NCBI GenBank assembly: GCA_039111635.1
Contig: JBCAQO010000005.1
Coordinates: forward strand, 620,001 to 684,000
Length of the DNA stretch: 64,000 bases
Direction: 5' to 3'
Origin: Heterobasidion occidentale
Lineage: Eukaryota > Basidiomycota > Agaricomycetes > Russulales > Bondarzewiaceae
Below the pieces are notes generated by a model, which made no database searches, had not been told where the DNA came from, and worked only from the letters and a program-made list of their open reading frames with translations. The stretch's first letter is position 1. Each line of letters begins with the position of its first letter. The translations under genes and the position numbers were made by a program. This document shows positions 57,552 through 64,000 of this stretch, piece by piece.

Positions 57552-59177
57552 CTAGACACAGCTCGAGGCGCCCTGATCTATCGACTTATCGATAGCCCCT
57601 TTCACGATCTTGAGAAGTCTGTCCATCTTGAACCTAGGCTCCTTTGGATCGAATGTCGTGGAATCAACGATATCCTGTGTAACGTCATGAGATTAGGGTA
57701 ACGAGTAGGATTGATATTACACAGAGCGCTCACGTCGACTTTGTATTGTTCCCGAAGGCCGTTGTCGAGGTATTTCAAGTATTCCTCTGCGCCAGCGTCC
57801 TTACCAATCTGGACGAACTGGATGCCAGCTCACGCTGTTGACACCGCTTTGCTTTAGGCGACCCGCAGCGCTAACAATAGTATCTTCTAGCTCTTTCTTG
57901 TCGTCTGATTTTGCAACGAACCGATCAATCGAGATGAACAGAAAAAAGTCGACAACCTTACCGGGCGCGCCGTCCGTGATGACGACGATGCTGATCGGCT
58001 TGTGCGATACGGTTCTGTCTTCCAGTTGCGATATATAAGTGTTCAGAATGTCCCGAAGTCTCCTGCCTGTCGGAGTTTGTCCTGCGAACACAGGTCAGCG
58101 CTGATGAAGCTATGAGAACGTATATCTCACCTTTCGGGACGACGGTGTCGAACAGCCTAAGCACCTCTTTGCGATCCTGACATATTGTTGAATAGGGAAA
58201 AAATTCGATGTGAGTGCAAGTTCGCTCACCTTTAGGCCGACGCTCTGGTTATTAGTGTCGTTCAAGAAGTACAAATCTATGCCGTCCGTGTTATGCTGCC
58301 CGAACAGCTGAGCAACACCAGCTAGAGCTTCTTTAGCTTCGGGCCACAGATCATTCAAGTCCATCTGACTCAATGTATTCAGCTGTCTGATCGGCGGCGC
58401 GAAAGATTCAAAAAACTCTCACGGAGTGCGAATCGTCGACGAGTACAACGAGTTTCAATTTACTGACGATGCGGTAAGTACAAAAAGTCGTTGACCTGCA
58501 AGAATGTGAAACATCACCTTAACCCATACACATCTAGCGTCTCCGGAGAACGGTTCGCCTCTTCGTGCACCCACCGAAGAGGAGCCATGCGAAGTTCTAC
58601 GAGTACTTCGTACTCCGTCACCTGATGCCCATGTCAGCACATTCCGGAGACGTCACAAACGAAAGGTATATACCGGCATATGAAATGCCCTGGAGCCGTT
58701 CCAATGGAAGACAGCAGCAGCGCGATTCCGAGTCACCTTTCCGACGTCTTCGAGCACCACGAAAGGACATCGTCAAATTTTGGCTTCAAGACTGAGACAG
58801 ATTGTCAGATGCACGTACACATCTTCCCCTACACAGAAGTAGTCGTGAGCACGATGTTGATTTATAGGATGGATCAAAATCTTACGTCTTCAAGAGAGCG
58901 GCAGACGTAGGACGGCTCTCCGTCATCGTAGCCCCACACAATAGCGTTGGGAGGGATGTCACCATCCCTCGCATAGATCTGAAGTGAAAACGATCAATAC
59001 AAGCCTGATTTCGAGGCGGTCGCAGCGCACCCAAGCATTGGTCGACTTGGAGAAACCATCTTTGCGCGCAACTTCAGCGTTTCTCTCAGCGTTTTTGATC
59101 CAGATATTGTGAGTACCAGGCTGAGAGTTATCGAGGGGGAGAGCAGGAGGGGTTTTGAGCAAAGTAAGGTCAGACAT
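57552..59177 (-). CDS. DM9-like and von Willebrand A domain protein, possibly degenerate
   Basis: The first exons 59177-59031 and 58978-58886 join through a 52-bp intron and read MSDLTLLKTPPALPL ... NAW, then IYARDGDIPPNAIVWGYDDG and PSYVCRSLED. That resembles one DM9/DUF3421 repeat, whose later parts appear as GKVTRNRAAAVFHWNG and EYEVLVELRM. A vWA domain follows, with MIDAS LVVLVDDSHSV, DLNDLWPEAKEALAGVAQLF, QTPTGRRLRDILNTYI and SIVVITDGAPGK. The last exon ends with TAG at 57554-57552. Two joints do not resolve: the exon after 58886, and a one- or two-base frame change near 57820 between GVNSVSW and FVQIGKDAGAEEYL. The gene may therefore be a pseudogene. vWA domains bind protein ligands through a metal ion; the role here is unknown. 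Confidence 0.6.
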
Positions 59178-61172
59178 GTTGTGGAGGCGGGGGTGGGATA
59201 TGATACCAGTGCAGAGCGGTGAGGATAGTGTATCGTCGGCGAGAGGCTTTTATACAGCTCGAGGCCGCCTGGGGTGGATATACGGCGCGTTATCTGTTCC
59301 AATCCGAGAAAGGCCTCTTCGTAATACCAGTCACAGGCAGAGAGAGGGACTATCCCCTGCACGGAAAATGGAGGACGAACGCGCATTGTTCGGGGACACC
59401 TGTTTGTCTGAATCAGGAACAGTGTGGTTTTGGACGGCCCCATTGTCCAACAGAAGATCTCACTGGAAGTGTCGTCCAATTTTGAAGGAGCATGAGGCAG
59501 AAGTATAATGAATGTCCAGAACATAGAGGGGACTGTCCTACCTGCAATTGGGTGCGAAAGAGCTCATCACAGTACGGTCGGGTCGAGATCTGCCTTTTGA
59601 TGCCTCTTCTAAGAGACACGTTTGTCTACGAAGTCCATCAGAGCTTCGAAGAATGACCAAAGATGCCCAGTATCAGTCATCTCCTATACCACGAGTGACT
59701 CCGATGTGACAGAAAAAGGAAGGCCCAGATAAATAACTTCACAATCGTAGCCCATCTGGGGATCCTCACGATCAGCCATATTCATGATGCTGATCGAGGG
59801 CTTCGCTGAGGGATATCGTCCAGGCGGCTCTACACTCCGTCATTGCGTGAGCATTCAAGGTTTCTTGGAGTCAACAGTTCATCGGGATGCAGGACTCTGC
59901 GACTAGAAAATCCCTTCGCGCGAGATGCTCACTTCAATCTCCGGGAAAGTACATTGTCTCCAAGCGAACCATCCGTGGACGACGACAAAAGAAGCCAGCG
60001 ATATGGCTTGATAGGGACGATCTAGACCGAATAGTGTCAACGTTGCAAGGACTCAAAGTCGCCCTAGCTGTCCTGCTGATGTGCAGTCCAGAGCTACAGC
60101 CTCCGAACCCTTAAACCATCCTTCTACTTGGGTCAGATGAAGCGCACCATCATAAAAATAACCAGATAGAGAATCTCGGGCACCTGAATATGGCATCAGC
60201 GGGGTATAGCATTGGGAAGTACAACATACCAATGAACGTCTGTCTCCACTTGCAGCGCCGCGAGCCGTCAGGCCGTATCATCGATCTAAACGAACAGGGT
60301 TGATGGGTATGACTGATTCCCTGATAAAGTTTGTGTCTAGGCAATATCTGCGAAGAACGAAGGACGTGATCAACATCGGACAGGACTAGCCTGCGAGTTA
60401 CCTTGTGCAAGCGGGAAATCACGGATCCTGTTTTCATTTAACGCTGAGCACAGATGGCATACTATCGATGGCGCACGTCACATCAGAGCCATGAATCAGT
60501 AATCTCCCTGACGCAGCCATAAGATGAATTAGAGGCTTTGAGGGCAAAGCTGCTGATTGGCTCAAAGAGAAAGCTAGCCACCACGAGCAGATGACCGTGA
60601 TCTAAACGAAGCTGACAGCCACGTGCGGGCTTGCCACCGGGACGACACATGATCTTGGAATCGAAACAATCACCCGCATTAAACGCCCTTGTGCGATCCA
60701 TGGTCCAAGCCTACCCATTGAGAAATCCGCCCAGGCATCGCGATGATCACTGCCGTGATGACGACAGAGAAGACCATAAACTAGTGAGACAGTATCATCC
60801 TACCTCGATAGAGGGTTATCTATCTCACATTCCAGTTTGACATCTCAAGGGCGCTCATAAAGCTGCACAACGCCCCAGTCAACCTCCGCAAAGCGCTGGT
60901 GGTAATGTGGCTTGAACTTGATGTATCTGCCTCGTTTCGGGTCACCTTGCAGTGTGGCTCGTCCTTTTCAGCACAAGCACGTCTATTGGACAGATATCAG
61001 GTACGCGAGGAAATGATCCCTTGGATATCTGTGCCAAAGCGTTGACGTGGCGGTGGAGTCGCCACCCTTCGCCGCCACGAAGCAAACAAACAACGGCAAA
61101 TATGTCCACTGAAAATTCTCCTTATAAAAGAGCATGAAAGGCTGCTCATGAATCGCATTATCCCCAGCTCCA
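59178..61172. other. Intergenic stretch with a possible minus-strand gene
   Basis: On the minus strand, 60701-59950 holds several coding-like segments (starting MDRTRAFNAGDCFDSKIM; later RPDGSRRCKWRQTFIG, a GTATGT intron at about 60230, and GARDSLSGYFYDGALHLTQ). I could not join them into a full frame or recognise them. On the plus strand a 75-codon frame at 59887 (MQDSATRKSLRARC) is unassigned. Neither is called as a gene. Confidence 0.35.
61123..61130 (+). promoter_or_regulatory. TATA box of the RS-rich protein gene
   Basis: TATAAAAG lies 50 bp upstream of the ATG at 61173. Confidence 0.55.
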
Positions 61173-62860
61173 ATGTCTAACCCAGCGACGTCCTCCCCAA
61201 TTCCCCCTTTTCCAGCTGAGACCAGCAGTGCATACCACAGGCGCCCTTTCGGGCGACCTGCCAGGCCTGAGACCGACGAAGAGACGCTACAGCGCATCAA
61301 GGCGGCAATACTCGACAATCAGCTTGCCATCTATCGTGCAATTCCTCAGCCGGCAGCCTTTACCAATTTCATGTTCCCTCTACAATATTCTTTGCCGTTC
61401 GGTCCTGTACAGTTCCCGCCTGTCTCTCAGGATTTCTACAATTGGGGAGCTGGGGCCATGCTTCAGGACTTTAACCAGTCTACTCCCATGATTTCTTCCG
61501 GATCCACAATCTTCGATTCCTCTTATGACTCCGCTGGTGTGGCAGTCGGTAAGACAAAAGATCCCAGAAAACGTCCTTCCAACACTCCAACTGCGGAGGC
61601 TCTGCCCGACGCCCAAGGTGACATGCAATCACAAGCCCTAGGAATCCCCTCACTTAATCTGGATCAATCTTCTTTGGAGGCTCTATTGCGTGTTATACGT
61701 GATCAACGTATGCCTTTGGCGACTCGTGGACAAGCCAACCAGGAAACGCCTCGCAAGAACGACGATCAACAACGTGCTGTACAACCCCGTGGTCACGATC
61801 ATCCTGGAGGGGAGCGTCCACCGGCGGAGCTCAGGCCTTCCGAAGCATGGCTACGCAAGTTTAAGACGGACTCCACATCTCTTACTTCTGGGCTCTCTGG
61901 ACAGCTTGACGGCAGAAACTCTGGCGGTGCTGTGGCATCAACTGGACTGCTCTCTAGGAATGATCGTGCGACAAAGCCATCCGGAGCGGAAGTGGTACGT
62001 GACGCGCTGATAGCCCTGTTGAAGAAGGCGCTGTTCTTGAACCCGCGGCGGACATATATCCTGGCCGTCGCCCACGCGAGCCGTTGTCAGACTACCGACC
62101 CTATGATCGGAGTGAGTTCGACAGGCCCTGGGACGACAATAGCCGCTCCATGGATTTCGAGTCTCCAAGTCACCGCGTCCGTGATTCTCCACGTTATCGA
62201 CCCTACGAGCGACATGGAAGGAACTACTCACCTCGGAGGGCTCCCCAGAGACTAGAGAGCGACAGGCGTGGATACGATTACAACAGGGACTGGAACGCCC
62301 GGCCTTACTCGTACCGGGGCAGAGCGGACTATCGTGTCGACAAAGATGGCGAGTACAATCGCGCCCGCGATCAGCGCCCGCATTATGGTGGCTATCGCGA
62401 CGAGCTTTCTAGTACTCCACGCACCAGGCGGTACAGCGCGACGTCGCCAGAGTCTCACACTCGTCGAGCGTGGGGCGATGGATACGACCCGCGCTCTGCG
62501 CGCGCGCGTTCTCCGGATCCCCCTTCAGGCGAGCGGGGTGCCTACGTCCCACAGTCATCGCTGTTTGCGCGGTCGCGCGCACGTCCTAGGAGCCTGAGTC
62601 CTGTGCGCCGTAACAGAGACAGGGACGATCTGTCGAAACCGTCACCGAAGAGAGCAAGGGACGACGGATACTCCGCACGATCGAGGTACTCTGACCAGCG
62701 CGGGACGGACGAGAGAGGACACCGCAGTTCGTATCTTCCAGGCAATCATGTCAATGAACGACCCTCGTTCCGCCCTCGTGGGTACAACGACACGCGTGGA
62801 GGTAGGGAAGCTGGGAAGAAGGCTGCCCCAGGACAGTGTAAAGTAGAGGACGAACATTAA
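61173..62860 (+). CDS. Arg/Ser-rich hypothetical protein
   Basis: Two exons, 61173-61965 and 62025-62860, encode 542 residues. The 59-bp intron (GTGCGA ... TTGAAG, branch-like CTGAT 14 bases before the acceptor) moves coding from the first frame into the second without a stop. The N-terminal third contains a conserved-looking segment (DEETLQRIKAAILDNQLAIY, QYSLPFGPVQFPPVSQDFY). The C-terminal half is highly charged, with RS, RD and RY dipeptides (PLSDYRPYDRSEFDRPW, RPRSLSPVRRNRDRDDL). This composition is typical of nuclear RNA-processing or RNA-binding proteins, but I see no RRM or other fold. Function unknown. Confidence 0.7.
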
Positions 62861-63468
62861 TTTTTGAGAGATAGAGGGTTGACCTGTATGCTTTGTGAAT
62901 ATACTTGATCTATGGATATGTCTATGGATATGTTTTATGCTTTCCAATTGAATATCGCCTTTCTGTTAATCAACCTGTTCGCGTGACCTACCCAAGTACT
63001 GAAATATATCGTTCAACACACATGAAGAGAGCCTCAATGCATGTATTCAAAAAAAAAATCGTACAGTATGAGTGACGGAATACACTCTCTGACAAGATCT
63101 AAACTACACAATAAAATATACGAGTGATCACTACTTGATGGCGATAGGGATGACTAGTGTGAAAAACTGAATTCTGAGTCTGAGTACTAGCGAGCGAATG
63201 GAGATGCATGGACGACGACGGATTAAAGCGTGGTGATGAAATGAGATGAGATGCACGATGAGTAGAATGGTGACTGGATTCGAGACATGAACAGATAGAG
63301 AGATAGCAAAAGTGGGAAGAGAAAGAAGGGAGGAAGAAGGAAAACACGCCGAAGGGAGGGTGAAAGTGGGCATGGGATGCGAGATTAGACGCCACATATG
63401 TGGAATGCAAAGGATTCGCGGGCAACCGCGATGACGCGCACGAATGAGACAATTACACACACATTCCT
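62861..63468. other. Spacer between converging genes
   Basis: 3' flanks of the RS-rich gene and the RING-finger gene. A nine-base A run lies at about 63050-63058. No gene seen. Confidence 0.5.
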
Positions 63469-64000
63469 TCACAGCAAGGCGCGCACGCCCTCTTCCCACT
63501 CCATGCTGGTCACGGCCCCCACGGCTCTGCACACAGGGCACGCGACTTCGACCAGATGCTCGCCGCTCGCCACGCCCTCCCTCCTCTCGCTCTGCTGCTG
63601 CGCCTCCTCATCCTCGTCCTGGCCCCACCCAGCGACCCTCTCTGCACTGACCAAACACGCAGGGTGGAACTGATGTGCGCACACCCTCCCGCCCTCCACT
63701 GTCCCAGCCGGCACGTACGGCCTCAGCGAAACGCGCTTTCGCCCACTCTCTGTCGCCGCGATAACAGGGAACAGTTCTTCGTCAGACGGCCCGACGCCGC
63801 ACGACACGTCGTCGCATCTCCACCCCGCATCTCGCTCTCTCTGCTCCAAGCGCTGGCGTAGCGAGGGCCCCGGAGCTGGTGGCAGCGCCCACGTGCGCTT
63901 TGACGGTGGTGCATGGAATGGGTGGCCATTCGGACCAGGCTGGCCGGGATTCGTGTTCGTGTTGGCGTTGCTGTGCGGACGGGGTGTGGGGAAAATTGGG
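63469..64000 (-). CDS. RING-finger protein, C-terminal part (5' end beyond window)
   Basis: The minus-strand frame is open from the window edge to the stop at 63469, about 177 residues. It reads NTNPGQPGPNGHPFHAPPSK, then LRQRLEQRERDAGWRCDDVSC. A zinc-finger pattern follows: CAHQFHPACLVSAERVAGW, an acidic spacer, and VEVACPVCRAVGAVTSMEW. The Cys/His spacing (C-x2-QFH-x2-C and later CPVC) is that of a RING-type domain with an insertion, as in many E3 ubiquitin ligases. The upstream half lies outside the window. Ubiquitin-ligase activity is inferred only from the pattern. Confidence 0.72.
   Translation of the reverse strand, partial: PIFPTPRPHSNANTNTNPGQPGPNGHPFHAPPSKRTWALPPAPGPSLRQRLEQRERDAGWRCDDVSCGVGPSDEELFPVIAATESGRKRVSLRPYVPAGTVEGGRVCAHQFHPACLVSAERVAGWGQDEDEEAQQQSERREGVASGEHLVEVACPVCRAVGAVTSMEWEEGVRALL

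Noticed and set aside
57818..59000. Candidate ultra-short introns of 16-22 nt in the DM9/vWA gene
   Set aside because: Two of the three are better explained by normal introns of about 52 and 78 nt using earlier donors. The third, at 57818-57833, fits a one- or two-base frame error better when the expected vWA spacing is considered.
61995..62013. 19-nt intron in the RS-rich gene
   Set aside because: It leads to an immediate stop. A normal 59-nt intron at 61966-62024 joins the two frames cleanly.
1..64000. tRNA, rRNA and CRISPR features
   Set aside because: No T-loop/anticodon arrangement, rRNA signature or regularly spaced repeat array was found by reading both strands.

Overview
This window is nuclear DNA from a filamentous basidiomycete, most likely an Agaricomycete. 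Protein genes are split by many 45-60 bp GT-AG introns. Several families are typical of mushroom-forming fungi: DUF6699, a HeLo/STAND-type N-terminus joined to a ubiquitin-like domain, and multi-pass membrane proteins with a W-R-A-W/RHRRFI loop. No tRNA, rRNA or CRISPR was seen.

Left part (1-12.2 kb): a 379-bp Tc1/mariner-type MITE, a minus-strand Golgi guanosine-diphosphatase gene (GDA1 family), and two copies (A, B) of a duplicated unit carrying an eight-exon membrane-protein gene. Two more copies (C apparently intact, D a pseudogene) lie at 31.4-34.4 kb. The four copies are separated by two retrotransposons.

Centre (12.2-30.3 kb): a full-length Ty3/gypsy chromovirus (12221-23448, LTRs 833 and 835 bp, target duplication ATGAT) and a full-length Ty1/copia element on the minus strand (24983-30313, LTRs 300 and 301 bp, target duplication GCCAT). 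The chromovirus has a self-complementary primer site, a leader of 1,250 nt with no ATG, an accessory zinc-knuckle ORF after pol with its own TATA box, and a nested solo LTR of the same family that splits the integrase zinc finger. Both elements look young by their LTRs but carry frameshifts.

Right part (35-64 kb): ordinary host genes. They are a HeLo/ubiquitin-like gene with one nonsense codon, a Gcn4/Cpc1-type bZIP gene with two upstream ORFs, a CRAL-TRIO/RhoGAP gene with a 12-nt microexon, a divergently transcribed K+/H+ antiporter (KHA1 family), NOP58, a DUF6699 gene, a DM9/vWA-like gene, an RS-rich protein and a partial RING-finger gene.

The most unusual item is a nine-exon gene at 56037-57100. 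Its 204-residue product contains four separate copies of the histone H3 N-terminal tail motif around Lys9 (ARK-S/T-T-G). All introns are phase 0, and three of the four tail-bearing exons end at about H3 residue 19. I know of no described protein of this kind. The second most informative item is the chromovirus leader, where primer site, TATA-like box, hairpin and ATG depletion all point to the same transcription start.
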